DNA of 64,000 nucleotides from positions 62,001 through 126,000 of the forward strand of contig SVEC01000002.1 of assembly GCA_015057555.1 (NCBI GenBank), in the 5' to 3' direction. Origin of the DNA: Lachnospiraceae bacterium. Lineage in GTDB: Bacteria > Bacillota > Clostridia > Lachnospirales > Lachnospiraceae. The stretch's first letter is position 1; every line of letters starts with the position of its first letter. Under the pieces are notes generated by a model that worked only from the letters and a program-made list of their open reading frames with translations, was not told where the DNA came from and did no database searches. The translations under genes were made by a program, and so were the position numbers. Below are positions 36,809-46,488 of this stretch, one piece after another.

Positions 36809-38863
36809 TTATTCTTTTGGTACTAATTTAATTTCAATAGCTTCAAGTCTCTTTGACTGTCCACTTGTTCCTGCCATTTCACCATTTTTTACCCAATCTA
36901 ACCAACCATAGGTTTGACAATGTACTCTGTAATAGACATCATAGTAATTGCTTATTTCGCCAGTCAATTTTATTTCAATAGCCTCTAAACGCTTAGACTG
37001 ACCTGAGGTTCCACTTAACTCACCATTTTTCACCCAATCCAACCAGCCGTATGTCTGACAATGTGTTCTATAAACAATATCTCCTGAATATAGGTTATCC
37101 ACCAGTGATATCTTTATACCCTCTAATCTCTTAGCTTGTCCACTTGTTCCTGCTACAGCACCATCATAGACCTTATCCATCCAACCGTAGGTTTGTACAT
37201 GAGTACTGTAACTTACATTTCTTGTAGCATAAGGATTTTCTATATTACCCGGTGCCTTACCACCCTTTTCTACTAGAACTATTTGTATAGCCTCTAAACG
37301 CTTTCCATAGGTAGCAGTGCCAGCAGCCTGACCATTTTTTGCCCAATCTAGCCAACCATAGCTTTGGGCGTGAACTCTATAATATACATCATATTTTTCA
37401 GCAACTATTCCGGTAAGCTTTATTTGAATAGCTTCTAAACGTTTGCTTTCACCCATTGTTCCACTGATTTCACCATCGCAAACCCATGGCTTCCAACCAT
37501 AAGATTGACAATGAGTTCTATAGGTTATTCCACCTTCACCTGCCTTATCTCCTAAGGATATACTAATTGCCTCTAAACGTTTTGCTTCTCCGGTTGTACC
37601 TGATAATACACCATCTGTTTTGGCAGATTGCCATCCATAAGATTGAACATGTGTAATATAGGATACATAAGAATTAGCATTTGAAGGAAATTTTCCATCT
37701 AACAAATCAATATAGCTATTTAAATTTTTCAATTCAGTTTTAGATATTGATTTATTTAACCATTCATACCTAAACAATGAATATCCATCATATCCTTTAC
37801 CATAAGCAATTTCATACTGCTTAGCTAAATTATTATTAGAAGCAGACCAACCTAAATCGGTAGAATTTTTTTCTCCAACTCTATACAGAGCTAATCCAAC
37901 ATAAATAGGCTTATCAAGCACATTTATAGACTGCCATGCCTTACATCTATCTGTAAACATAGTGGAAATACTTCCACTCATAAGCTTGTAACTATCTGTC
38001 CAATATATCTGAGGCATAATATAATCAATATATCCCTCATTTGATAACCATGTGTCTATATCTGCTCCTTGATTTCTTGCATTATCCAAATTACCTTCCG
38101 GACTTATACCAAATTCACAATCTGGATTAACACTTTTAATGGTAGCATATACTTGTTTAATAAGCTTATTTACATTATCCTTTCTTGTTTGTATAGATGG
38201 TCTCTTATTATCGTCATAACTATTAACCATTGCAGAAACATAAAAATAATCATCAAAATGTATGGCGTCAACATCATAGTTTGTCACAATTTCTTTTACA
38301 CCATTTGAAATCAAATCTCTAGCTTCTTGCTTTGAAGGATCTAAAACCAAACAAGTTTGATCACCATTTTTATATTCATATATAAATGAATTATACTTTG
38401 TATAATAGTTAGTAGCCTTAAAGCTATCAGTTGTTGTTGTGCTTAGAGATAATCTATAAGGATTTACCCATGCCTCAATTTTAAGACCTTTGGAATGAGC
38501 GATTTCAACCATTATCTTTAATGGGTCATAACCCGGATTTTTTCTATTGCTTGATATGTATGTAGACCAAGGATAATACTGTGATGGATACATTGCATCT
38601 CCCATAGCTCTTACATGCATGATAACAGTGTCCATTCTATTTGCCAGTATATTATCATACATCTTTGTTACAGCACTTCTAAAATCAGCTTCATTTTTAT
38701 CTCTTAATTCATTATAAATATCCTGATAAGACACCCAACAAGCTTTCTTATCGTGAAGAGAATCGGCTTTAACAGTTAATATTTTTTCTTCAGGTACAAA
38801 TACCAGCATAGTAAATACCATAATCAAGCTTACTACATATGCAACTATTTTATTATATTTCAT
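36809..38863 (-). CDS. Secreted GHL10-type glycoside hydrolase with six ChW repeats
   Basis: The 684-residue protein has a signal peptide (about 1-32), then a GHL10 (YngK/DUF187-like) TIM barrel (about 35-385). Characteristic segments include MHVRAMGDAMYPSQYYPWS, LKIEAWVNPYRLSL, AIHFDDYFY and FGISPEGNLDN. GHL10 enzymes are thought to act on cell-wall or glycosaminoglycan-like sugars. Six ChW repeats follow in two sets of three (about 395-530 and 545-680), ending at the C-terminus. The ATG at 38863 has GGAGG 7 bases before it; the ATG 6 bases further upstream is too close to that site. It probably stays at the cell surface. It neighbours an LD-carboxypeptidase. Confidence 0.86.
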   Translation of the reverse strand: MKYNKIVAYVVSLIMVFTMLVFVPEEKILTVKADSLHDKKACWVSYQDIYNELRDKNEADFRSAVTKMYDNILANRMDTVIMHVRAMGDAMYPSQYYPWSTYISSNRKNPGYDPLKIMVEIAHSKGLKIEAWVNPYRLSLSTTTTDSFKATNYYTKYNSFIYEYKNGDQTCLVLDPSKQEARDLISNGVKEIVTNYDVDAIHFDDYFYVSAMVNSYDDNKRPSIQTRKDNVNKLIKQVYATIKSVNPDCEFGISPEGNLDNARNQGADIDTWLSNEGYIDYIMPQIYWTDSYKLMSGSISTMFTDRCKAWQSINVLDKPIYVGLALYRVGEKNSTDLGWSASNNNLAKQYEIAYGKGYDGYSLFRYEWLNKSISKTELKNLNSYIDLLDGKFPSNANSYVSYITHVQSYGWQSAKTDGVLSGTTGEAKRLEAISISLGDKAGEGGITYRTHCQSYGWKPWVCDGEISGTMGESKRLEAIQIKLTGIVAEKYDVYYRVHAQSYGWLDWAKNGQAAGTATYGKRLEAIQIVLVEKGGKAPGNIENPYATRNVSYSTHVQTYGWMDKVYDGAVAGTSGQAKRLEGIKISLVDNLYSGDIVYRTHCQTYGWLDWVKNGELSGTSGQSKRLEAIEIKLTGEISNYYDVYYRVHCQTYGWLDWVKNGEMAGTSGQSKRLEAIEIKLVPKE

Positions 38864-38968
38864 AATCATTCCTCCTGTTCATCACCGAATTATAATAACA
38901 TATAAATTATAAATTATAAACCTACAGAAATAATTTCCATTTATAATAAGTACTACATATATATTCCT

Positions 38969-39799
38969 TTAATTAAGTACATATACCTGACCAATATTTA
39001 AAGCCTTGGATAAATTACTATGTCCAACGTCATCAGTAATAGCTATAGGCAAATTACAACCTGCATACTCTTTAACAATAGTGATAAGCTTATCCATAGA
39101 ATTATTCTTTTGAAATTCAATAAATGTTCCTAATAAAATTCCATCAATTTCATTAAAAACGCTCAAATCAGATAGCTGTGCAAAATAGGTTCTAAGCTGA
39201 GCCTCTCCACCACTTAAGGCTTCTAAAAAAAGGATTTTTCCATTCATATCAGGTAAATACTTAGTTCCAGCCAGCTTTAAAAGGCATCTTATATTACCAC
39301 CAACAACCACACCTGACATAGAATTACCTTGCACAAATTCATATCTGAAATTATACATTTCTTGGGCTAAAAAAACTTTTTCCTGCAATCCCGAACTATC
39401 CCAAACAAGATTTTTCACCTGATAAAGCACAGAGGACTTTCCTGTCATAGTATATAAAGCATTTATTACAGTGGTTAAATCACTATATCCATAAAATTTC
39501 TTCTCTGTAGCTGCTATCACATCATAATCCAAGTAAGCAAGAATCTCATTAGCTATATCTCCTCCGGAAATATCAAATATAGCATCCACAGAATCATCTA
39601 TATAAAAATCCATAAGTGCTCTTGCCCTTTCTTGGGCAGTTCCAGCTCCAATATAATCCTTTGCGTAAATATAGTCACTATAAACTGGTGTAATTCCAAA
39701 ATTTCTTAATTTAAAATCCAAGCTATCTATATCATTTTTATATCTTATTAGCTGTCCATTTGAACAGCATACCAATCCAGCATTTTTTATATTACTCAT
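38969..39799 (-). CDS. S66-family LD-carboxypeptidase
   Basis: S66 peptidases cut the L,D bond of muropeptide tetrapeptides during murein recycling; MccF members inactivate aminoacyl antibiotics. The 276 residues contain the complete Ser106-Glu193-His260 triad in FYGYSDLTT, LFLEALSGGE and DDVGHSNL. There is no signal peptide, so the enzyme is cytoplasmic and fits the recycling role. The length is slightly shorter than typical (about 300). It lies between nadE and the GHL10 gene. Confidence 0.86.
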   Translation of the reverse strand: MSNIKNAGLVCCSNGQLIRYKNDIDSLDFKLRNFGITPVYSDYIYAKDYIGAGTAQERARALMDFYIDDSVDAIFDISGGDIANEILAYLDYDVIAATEKKFYGYSDLTTVINALYTMTGKSSVLYQVKNLVWDSSGLQEKVFLAQEMYNFRYEFVQGNSMSGVVVGGNIRCLLKLAGTKYLPDMNGKILFLEALSGGEAQLRTYFAQLSDLSVFNEIDGILLGTFIEFQKNNSMDKLITIVKEYAGCNLPIAITDDVGHSNLSKALNIGQVYVLN

Positions 39800-39835
39800 A
39801 TATTGTATGCCTTTCTAAATATACATTCGTTAATC

Positions 39836-40567
39836 CTAAATAGATGGTTTAAAAGCTGGCATAAGCTGAAGCTTAAACAAATTCTTCTTATGAAGTTCAT
39901 CGATTCTGGCCTTCTTAGCTTGATCTTCAATCTCTCCTGTACGAATATATCTATCTAGCTCAGCATAGGTAAATCCAAGATTGTCCTCATCTGTTTTTCC
40001 ACAGAGACCATCTATAGGTACCTTGTCTACAAGTACATCTGGAAGTCCAAGAACCCTTCCAATTTCCTTTATTTCCTGAACAGTGAGATTACTCATAGGA
40101 GAGAAATCCCCTGCCGCGTCACCGTATCTTGTAGAATATCCTACCCAATCCTCTGATAGGTTACAGGTATTTACAACTCTACCATTTACGCTCTGAGACA
40201 CTGCGTAAAGTGTTGACATACGAATACGTGGTGGCAAGTTAGTATTTGCCTGCGTTGAAAGAGTTAAATCCTCCGGTATAGCAGCTTTTAATCCGTTTAT
40301 AGCCGCCTCTATATTAACCTCATAGTGCTTAATCCCCAGATGATTAACTAATAAATATGCCATATCAATATCATGCTGTACACCGCAAGGCATTAATACG
40401 CCTACAACTCTATCCTTACCAAGTGCCTCTACCATTAGGGCTGCAGCTACTGAACTATCCTTTCCCCCAGATATTCCAACTACCGCATTACATCCCTTTC
40501 CATTTTCTTCAAAGAAATCTCTTATCCACTGTACACATTCATTCTTTATTTTAACTGCATCAAACAT
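39836..40567 (-). CDS. nadE: Ammonia-dependent NAD synthetase
   Basis: NadE amidates nicotinate adenine dinucleotide to NAD. The 243 residues have the PP-loop VVGISGGKDSSVAAA, then STRYGDAAGDFSPMSNLTVQEI, which binds nucleotide and substrate. There is no N-terminal glutaminase domain, so ammonia is the nitrogen donor. It is 4 bases downstream of a nicotinamidase-like gene; together they suggest NAD salvage. Confidence 0.94.
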   Translation of the reverse strand: MFDAVKIKNECVQWIRDFFEENGKGCNAVVGISGGKDSSVAAALMVEALGKDRVVGVLMPCGVQHDIDMAYLLVNHLGIKHYEVNIEAAINGLKAAIPEDLTLSTQANTNLPPRIRMSTLYAVSQSVNGRVVNTCNLSEDWVGYSTRYGDAAGDFSPMSNLTVQEIKEIGRVLGLPDVLVDKVPIDGLCGKTDEDNLGFTYAELDRYIRTGEIEDQAKKARIDELHKKNLFKLQLMPAFKPSI

Positions 40568-40571
40568 ATAA

Positions 40572-41102
40572 CTATCCTCCTATTACATTAATCTGACACA
40601 TCTTCATAGTAGTAAGCGCTGCGCTGTGACTCTCTGGTGTTACACCTGCACAGCAGCTAGCATCAACCGTAATATCCTTTTCTGGGTAATTTGCCTTTAA
40701 TATAAGTGTGTTAGAAACTACGCAGATATCTGTACAAAGTCCAACAAGCTCTATACTAAAATCCTCATCCTTTGCAGTATTATATATCATACCCGGTAAA
40801 TCCACAGAACCAAAGGTAATCTTCTCAACCTCCTTATAGTTCTTGCCATTAAGTGCTTCTGCAACCCGTGCATCTAAATTCCAACCTTCAGTTCCTTTAA
40901 TACAGTGGGGTACAGGAAGCTTTTTGCCCTCACTGGTATCCATATAATTATCAAAATGCGTATCATAGGTTACAAATATATCACCTTCAAATTCATTGAT
41001 TTTCTTTACAACATTTGGCACTATAGCTACAGCCTCAGCAGTACCAAGAGCACCATCCACAAAATCCTTCTGCATATCTACAACAACTAAAAACTTTTTC
41101 AT
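40572..41102 (-). CDS. pncA: Isochorismatase-fold amidase, probable nicotinamidase
   Basis: PncA hydrolyses nicotinamide to nicotinate. The 176-residue product shows the catalytic Asp in VVVDMQKDFVDGALG near the N-terminus and the nucleophile Cys in VGLCTDICVVSN. The YDTHFDNY segment fits the metal-binding loop. The nicotinamidase assignment rests on the neighbouring nadE and on family shape; other small amidases share the fold. I chose the ATG at 41102; the ATG 9 bases upstream directly abuts the AAAGG site. A 10-bp inverted repeat lies upstream (41194-41220). Confidence 0.82.
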   Translation of the reverse strand: MKKFLVVVDMQKDFVDGALGTAEAVAIVPNVVKKINEFEGDIFVTYDTHFDNYMDTSEGKKLPVPHCIKGTEGWNLDARVAEALNGKNYKEVEKITFGSVDLPGMIYNTAKDEDFSIELVGLCTDICVVSNTLILKANYPEKDITVDASCCAGVTPESHSAALTTMKMCQINVIGG

Positions 41103-41193
41103 AACTTTCATCCTTTCATTCTTGTATATAATTTAGCTATTCTATGAGCTAACCCATTACTTATTCATCATTTTCTTCTACGTAATCAAGTCA

Positions 41194-41220
41194 TGCTATT
41201 ATCACTCTATGATAATAGCA
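41194..41220. promoter_or_regulatory. Perfect 10-bp inverted repeat upstream of pncA
   Basis: Arms 41194-41203 and 41211-41220 around a 7-base loop, about 90 bases before the pncA start. No T run follows on either strand, so an operator or leader hairpin is more likely than a terminator. The rest of the 229-base gap holds the chemoreceptor terminator and nothing else I recognise. Confidence 0.4.
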
Positions 41221-41254
41221 TACCCACAAATTACTGTAAATTATTTATTATATT

Positions 41255-41310
41255 ATACAAAAAGGTCGTATGATTATATATCATAACGATATGTCTAATT
41301 CACACGACCT
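41255..41310 (-). terminator. Intrinsic terminator after the chemoreceptor gene
   Basis: Outer arms 41263-41269 and 41304-41310 (7 bp) enclose further partial pairing, and a T tract follows on the minus strand. It lies 21 bases downstream of the receptor stop. Confidence 0.72.
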
Positions 41311-41331
41311 GGCATTTTAATATTCTTTAAT

Positions 41332-42807
41332 CTAATTTATTCTTACAAGCTGCTTAGCCATCTCATTCAAATCTTGAATAATCTGACCAACCTCATTGGT
41401 AATCTCACTATTCTCTGCACTACTCTCGTAGGTTTCAGTAGAGTGTGCTGTTACCTCCTCAGTTGCTGCAGAAATAGTTTCAATACCTTCTACAATTGCC
41501 TGATTATTAACTGTAAGCTCTTCTACAAGCATCTTAAGGTTACTTGATTCTTCAAACACTTCACCAGCAGAAACATTAATAACCTCAAAGCTATCTGCCA
41601 CATTATGAGCAGCATCACTCTGAATATTACTGTTCCCTATCATACCTTCAACAACTTCTACAACCTCTTCAAGTTCTTTTGAAATATTACCAATAAGACT
41701 TGCTATACTTTCTGTTGCCTCCTGAGTCTGTGTAGCAAGTCCAGAAATCTCAGTAGCAACAACGGCAAATCCCTTACCTGCTTCTCCTGCACGGGCAGCT
41801 TCAATACTTGCATTAAGAGAAAGCAAGCTGGTCTGACTTGTAATGGACTCAATTAAGCTAACTATAGACTGCATCTGACTAGCATATTCGTTTAACTCCG
41901 CCAGTTCCTTGGAAACCTTAGCATTCTCTTTATTAGATATATTAACTCTCTCTAGCAAATCATCAATATTTTTTTGAGCATGCTCCAATTCTCTCTTAGT
42001 ATTATTCAAATTAGTATCAATCTTCATAGATACTTCATTTACTTTTTGAATAGTGCCTTGAATCTCTTCGGTTTTTTCCATCTGCTGTTGTATTGAATCA
42101 GCAGTATCACTTGTTCCATGGGCAACCTCTTCCATAGATGACATAGTCTTATTAGCAGAATCCTCCAACTGAGACATCTTACCAGTAACAACCTCTATGT
42201 CTGAAGTAATTTTTTGTGATGTAAAAAGAAGATTATTCATAAGCTGAGCTACTTTTTCCTTCTCGGCATTAATCTCATCAAGCTTTCTCTGGTTTATTTT
42301 ATTCATAACCACGCTAGCCATAATCAAAAAGACTGAAAATAATACAACTGATGCAATTCTAATCTCTATATTAGCCAAATTATCTTTTTCAATCTGCTTT
42401 GAAATACCAAGATATGCAACATGTATAATATTACCTAATGATATTCCTGATGAAAATATAATGCTAAGCTTTAGGTCATTATAAACCAGCAATACTGTTG
42501 CAATTAAAAATGAATACACATATGCAACCGGTGAGGTTGTGGTAAATATAATAAAAAGATAGAAAACACAAAAACCAACCATAATCGCATATTTTACAAT
42601 ATCACTATCTTTATTTCTTAAATATAATATATATGCAAAAACCATTGGAAGTATTGCAAGTATACAAAAAACAGTAAAATATCCAATTGTTCTAGAGCCT
42701 TTAACTACCTCGATAATATAACAAGCAACTAAAATAATATTAATTATGGTATAGCTTACAATGCTGACAAAATTGCTCATATTTATATCTGATCTAGAAT
42801 TATTCAT
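41332..42807 (-). CDS. Methyl-accepting chemotaxis protein with multi-helix membrane domain
   Basis: The 491-residue protein signals to CheA through its cytoplasmic MA domain. Its N-terminal 180 residues form about six hydrophobic helices with no large extracellular sensor domain, so it probably senses within the membrane or an internal state. The hairpin tip has the conserved [18 protein letters not shown], with flanking coiled coil (about 190-490). There is no HAMP domain that I can recognise. It is the only receptor gene here and is separate from the che operon. Confidence 0.9.
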   Translation of the reverse strand: MNNSRSDINMSNFVSIVSYTIINIILVACYIIEVVKGSRTIGYFTVFCILAILPMVFAYILYLRNKDSDIVKYAIMVGFCVFYLFIIFTTTSPVAYVYSFLIATVLLVYNDLKLSIIFSSGISLGNIIHVAYLGISKQIEKDNLANIEIRIASVVLFSVFLIMASVVMNKINQRKLDEINAEKEKVAQLMNNLLFTSQKITSDIEVVTGKMSQLEDSANKTMSSMEEVAHGTSDTADSIQQQMEKTEEIQGTIQKVNEVSMKIDTNLNNTKRELEHAQKNIDDLLERVNISNKENAKVSKELAELNEYASQMQSIVSLIESITSQTSLLSLNASIEAARAGEAGKGFAVVATEISGLATQTQEATESIASLIGNISKELEEVVEVVEGMIGNSNIQSDAAHNVADSFEVINVSAGEVFEESSNLKMLVEELTVNNQAIVEGIETISAATEEVTAHSTETYESSAENSEITNEVGQIIQDLNEMAKQLVRIN

Positions 42808-42924
42808 ATATTAGTCCTCCTATTATGTATATAAAATCAACTATGTATATTTTACTTTATTAACCATTAATAATCAACATAAATCATCAAATTCAAAGAT
42901 AATATACTAGTTTATATCATACAT

Positions 42925-42958
42925 AAAAAAATGGCACATATATTGAGATATGTGCCAT
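42925..42958 (-). terminator. Intrinsic terminator after the DUF3137-like gene
   Basis: A perfect 10-bp stem (42931-42940 with 42949-42958) with an 8-base loop, followed on the minus strand by seven T residues. Confidence 0.9.
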
Positions 42959-42964
42959 TCTTCC

Positions 42965-43729
42965 TTATAAAACATTTAATAATTTGTTATATGATTCAAT
43001 GTGATTCTTCATATTTTCTAGTTCAAAATCAACATTGATTTTTTTAAATATTGATGGTTTAAAATCCAAATCCTTAGTTTGAACAGCTAAACAAAGAGTC
43101 TTTCCTATAAAATGAAATCCATGTGGTCTATTTATTTCCCTAGTTTCTAAAATTGCATCAATAATATCGTCAGTTAAATATTCCTGAGCCTTAACCGGAT
43201 TTGCAGACATTACTTCGTATTTTGAATCGAATTCCTTGTTTCCAGTTTTTACTCTACTGTTATTATCAAACTGATACATGAAATTTTTCTTTTTATATTT
43301 CTTATCATAAATCACAATAGGATCATACTTAAAATTAATATTTTTAATCTCTGCCAAAATTCCTGAAAAAAAGCCATAATAGTAATGCCGCATCTTAGCT
43401 TGTGAATGCCTTACAGTTGCAATTTTATGTACTAAGCTATCTTCACCAACCTTATAAAATGTATGTACGTATGCTCCTTCAAATGATATTTTATTGTAAT
43501 CACCGGTAAAATAACCTGTTGGGGCAACATACTTACCCATATTTGCAAATCCAAGATGCTCTATTTTAGAAGCATTATTGAAAGAGTTTTCTTCTGATTT
43601 CAAATTAATACCATAACTATTATTTATATACTGTACAAACAAATTTGAAATTAATCCATTGTATTTGATTTTCTGCATATTCTTTTTATACTGAACTATT
43701 CCGGTAAAAGCAAAGGGACCTAACAGCAT
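42965..43729 (-). CDS. DUF3137-like protein, probably lacking its N-terminus
   Basis: I compare this 254-residue protein with the DUF3137 family from its general pattern: a SKIEHLGF ... YFTGDYNKISFEGAYVH start and a late NINFKYDP ... SRVKTGNKEFDSKYEVMS section. Family members usually carry an N-terminal membrane region ahead of this domain. Here the start lacks a ribosome binding site and an in-frame stop lies 18 bases upstream, so the gene may be a truncated remnant. Function is unknown. A good terminator follows it. Confidence 0.55.
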   Translation of the reverse strand: MLLGPFAFTGIVQYKKNMQKIKYNGLISNLFVQYINNSYGINLKSEENSFNNASKIEHLGFANMGKYVAPTGYFTGDYNKISFEGAYVHTFYKVGEDSLVHKIATVRHSQAKMRHYYYGFFSGILAEIKNINFKYDPIVIYDKKYKKKNFMYQFDNNSRVKTGNKEFDSKYEVMSANPVKAQEYLTDDIIDAILETREINRPHGFHFIGKTLCLAVQTKDLDFKPSIFKKINVDFELENMKNHIESYNKLLNVL

Positions 43730-43874
43730 AGCTAATATTAAAGTTTATATATTCTACATTAAGATAAAAAAACGCTGGAATTTTACTATAATTCAGAATT
43801 GAAATTCATATTACTAAAGCGCCATACCTATCTCCTCTTCAGTTCGCTTCCAGTCAATAGACGGCTGGCAACCT

Positions 43875-43928
43875 ATGTAAATAAAAATAAGGACACGTAT
43901 TCAAGTAAACTTGTACGCGTCCTTATTT
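43875..43928 (-). terminator. Intrinsic terminator after tsf
   Basis: Arms 43885-43898 and 43915-43928 pair over 14 positions with one mismatch (G-U in RNA) around a 16-base loop. A T-rich tract follows on the minus strand. Confidence 0.88.
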
Positions 43929-43948
43929 ATGCATGGCTTGTAGCTTAA

Positions 43949-44884
43949 CTACATGCCCATCTGTGCTGCAACCTCTGCTGCGAAATCCTCATTCTTCTTC
44001 TCAAGTCCCTCACCAGTCTCGAAACGAACGAAGTTCTTAACTGCAAGGTTACATCCAGCTGTCTTAGCAACATTTGCTACATACTGAGCAACAGACTCCT
44101 TATTCTCAGCCTTAACATACTCCTGCTCAAGAAGACAAACTTCCTTAAGCTCCTTGTTAAGTCTACCCTGTACCATCTTCTCGATGATATTGTCTGGCTT
44201 ACTAGCATTCTTAGGATCATTTTTAGCCTGAGCTACAAGAATCTCTAACTCGTGAGCCTTGTACTCCTCTGATACATCAGCAGTTGAAACGTACTTTGGA
44301 TTCATAGCTGCAACCTGCATAGCTATGTTCTTTAAGCACTCCTCAATCTCAGCACCTGAACCATCTGTATCTGCCTCAACAAGAACACCAATCTTACCAC
44401 CAGCGTGGATATATGATACAACCATACCATCAGTATTGATTCTCTCAAATCTTCTGATATTCATGTTCTCACCAATTCTAGCGATCATAGCTGCATGCTT
44501 CTCACCTACTGTCATAGACTCATCAAGAGCCCACTTCTCCTCCTTGAATGCCTCAACATCAGCTGCATCAGAATTAACGATCTGATTAACAACCTCTGAA
44601 ACATATCCCTGGAATACATCATTCTTAGCAACGAAGTCTGTCTCTGCATTAACCTCAACGATAGCTGCAGTCTTACCATCATTAACAACAGTAGTCATTA
44701 CAATACCCTCTGCTGCAATTCTACCAGCCTTCTTCTGAGCTGTAGCGAGACCTTTCTCTCTAAGCCACTCCATAGCTTTATCAAAATCACCGTCAGTTGC
44801 TCCAAGAGCCTTCTTACAGTCCATCATACCAGCACCTGACATTTCTCTTAACTCTTTTACCATACCTGCTGTAATAGCTGCCAT
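43949..44884 (-). CDS. tsf: Elongation factor Ts
   Basis: EF-Ts recycles EF-Tu by exchanging GDP. The 311 residues have the UBA-like start VKELREMSGAGMMDCKKAL, then KAMEWLREKGLATAQKKAGRIAAEG, EVNAETDFVAKN (contacts EF-Tu) and two core domains. It is 86 bases downstream of rpsB, in the universal rpsB-tsf pair. Confidence 0.97.
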   Translation of the reverse strand: MAAITAGMVKELREMSGAGMMDCKKALGATDGDFDKAMEWLREKGLATAQKKAGRIAAEGIVMTTVVNDGKTAAIVEVNAETDFVAKNDVFQGYVSEVVNQIVNSDAADVEAFKEEKWALDESMTVGEKHAAMIARIGENMNIRRFERINTDGMVVSYIHAGGKIGVLVEADTDGSGAEIEECLKNIAMQVAAMNPKYVSTADVSEEYKAHELEILVAQAKNDPKNASKPDNIIEKMVQGRLNKELKEVCLLEQEYVKAENKESVAQYVANVAKTAGCNLAVKNFVRFETGEGLEKKNEDFAAEVAAQMGM

Positions 44885-44970
44885 AATATTGTCCTCCTAA
44901 TTAAATATTTATAGAATACAAGCCATGCCTGCAATTTCGCAAGCAAGCATGGCTATTTAAGTCATATTAA

Positions 44971-45720
44971 TTACTCCTCAGTTGCTTCCTCTGCATCAGC
45001 TGCCATTGACTCAGCTTCAACCTCAGATACAGCATCCTCACCCTGATTAGCCTCGATAACAGCATCTGCCATCTTACCAACAATAAGCTTTACAGCTCTA
45101 ATAGCATCATCGTTACCTGGAATTACATAATCAAGTTCCTCTGGATCACAGTTAGTATCAGCAATACCAACAAGTGGAATTCCAAGTGAGTGTGCCTCCT
45201 GAATACAGTTCTTCTCCTTACGTGGATCTACAACGAAAATCATATCAGGAATAGACTTCATCTCCTTGATACCACCAAGATTTCTCTGAAGCTTATCCAT
45301 CTCCTTCTTGATTTCAATTACTTCCTTCTTAGGTAATACATCAAATGTACCATCCTGCTCCATAGCCTCGTACTTCTTTAACTTTTCAATTCTAGTCTGA
45401 ATAGTCTTGAAGTTAGTAAGCATTCCACCTAACCATCTCTCGTTAACATAGAACATACCACATCTCTCAGCCTCTGACTTGATAGCATCCTGAGCCTGCT
45501 TCTTAGTACCTACGAAAAGTACTTTTCCACCCTCAGCTACGCAATCTAAAATAGCCTTATAAGCCTCATCAACCTTACCTACTGACTTCTGTAAGTCGAT
45601 GATATAGATTCCGTTACGCTCAGTATAGATATACTCAGCCATCTTAGGATTCCATCTTCTTGTCTGATGTCCAAAGTGAACACCTGCCTCGAGTAACTGC
45701 TTCATTGAAATAACGCTCAT
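44971..45720 (-). CDS. rpsB: 30S ribosomal protein S2
   Basis: S2 binds the 30S subunit near S1 and helix 26 of 16S rRNA. The 249 residues start [23 protein letters not shown]; typical motifs are [14 protein letters not shown] and [23 protein letters not shown] chose the ATG at 45720 behind AGGAGG (45727-45732); an open frame further upstream is leader. The C-terminus carries an acidic extension (about 225-249). A promoter and a structured leader precede it. Confidence 0.97.
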   Translation of the reverse strand: MSVISMKQLLEAGVHFGHQTRRWNPKMAEYIYTERNGIYIIDLQKSVGKVDEAYKAILDCVAEGGKVLFVGTKKQAQDAIKSEAERCGMFYVNERWLGGMLTNFKTIQTRIEKLKKYEAMEQDGTFDVLPKKEVIEIKKEMDKLQRNLGGIKEMKSIPDMIFVVDPRKEKNCIQEAHSLGIPLVGIADTNCDPEELDYVIPGNDDAIRAVKLIVGKMADAVIEANQGEDAVSEVEAESMAADAEEATEE

Positions 45721-45845
45721 AATATACCTCCTGGTTTTAACTTCTGTGGAATTCAATTCTTAGCATACATATTTACTAAAAACGAGTAGAAACCATCGCG
45801 TTTATGGCACCAATCTACTGATTCTCCCACATGTTTTTTCACACG
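45721..45845 (-). other. Leader (5' UTR) of rpsB with paired regions
   Basis: Transcription predicted from 45852-45880 leaves a leader of about 125 nt. It contains a helix of about 5 bp near 45785 and 45812 (TCTACT / AGTAGA) enclosing a 4-bp CCAT/ATGG pair, then TTTTTA on the minus strand. This could be autoregulation by S2 or a weak attenuator. I do not recognise a known S2 leader family. Confidence 0.4.
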
Positions 45846-45851
45846 TAGCCG

Positions 45852-45880
45852 ATTATAACATAAAAAGAAAGCGCTCGCAA
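45852..45880 (-). promoter_or_regulatory. Predicted promoter of rpsB-tsf
   Basis: On the minus strand TTGCGA (45880-45875), a 17-base spacer and a perfect TATAAT (45857-45852). The -35 box lies inside the terminator hairpin of the preceding operon. Confidence 0.72.
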
Positions 45881-45889
45881 GCACTTTCT
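45862..45889 (-). terminator. Terminator of the flagellar/chemotaxis operon
   Basis: Arms 45866-45875 and 45880-45889 pair over 10 positions with one G-U and a 4-base loop, followed by a T run on the minus strand. It overlaps the rpsB -35 box. Confidence 0.85.
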
Positions 45890-45915
45890 TCTTGAAATAT
45901 AAGGATTTTTAGTTT

Positions 45916-46488
45916 TTATTGCTTATCTTCCTTAACAAGAGCTTTCGCAAGCTCTTCGTAGGTCATATTGTTATTAAAATCATACTCATTTATTCTTATT
46001 TGGGTTGAGTAACCATTTTCATTTAAATACTGGTCAAAATCCAAATAATCATCAATTATACCTGCATCCTGAAGCAATAATGCCACTTCTGTAGAAGTCA
46101 TACCACTTGTAACTGAAATTTTAGCAGTTACATAGTTTGCATTAGTTGATTCAGTCGTATCAGCTTCTGTTGTAGTATTAATACTTTCATCTACTACTCC
46201 TTCTAAGGAAACATCTGAATCCTGAATCAATGCTCCTGTTGTATTTTCCTCTGTTACTTGACTTGTATATTCAGGAAGTTCCTCAGTAGTTACTTGCGTA
46301 TCCTCATCCTCCTTGATTCCTGTTATTACTAAATCATCATTCATAACCATACCCAGGTTTTCAGCTCTTTTAATTATTTCATCATCTGACATCTTACTAG
46401 CTCCAGATGTCAGATATGCAACTAACATAATTAATGCACCAAATATTATACCTACGCCTACACCACGTAAAAAATATTTTAATTTCAT
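45916..46488 (-). CDS. Uncharacterised anchored protein, last gene of the flagellar operon
   Basis: The 190-residue product has one N-terminal transmembrane helix (about 8-28), a long Thr/Glu/Asp-rich linker (about 50-120) and a C-terminal domain (about 125-190). The pattern SVTSGMTSTEVALLLQDAGIIDDYLDFDQYLNENGYSTQIR resembles the small N-terminal LysM-like domain of MltG/YceG transglycosylases, without the catalytic part. Start overlaps the preceding stop by one base. Role unknown; it may be structural at the wall. Confidence 0.68.
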   Translation of the reverse strand: MKLKYFLRGVGVGIIFGALIMLVAYLTSGASKMSDDEIIKRAENLGMVMNDDLVITGIKEDEDTQVTTEELPEYTSQVTEENTTGALIQDSDVSLEGVVDESINTTTEADTTESTNANYVTAKISVTSGMTSTEVALLLQDAGIIDDYLDFDQYLNENGYSTQIRINEYDFNNNMTYEELAKALVKEDKQ

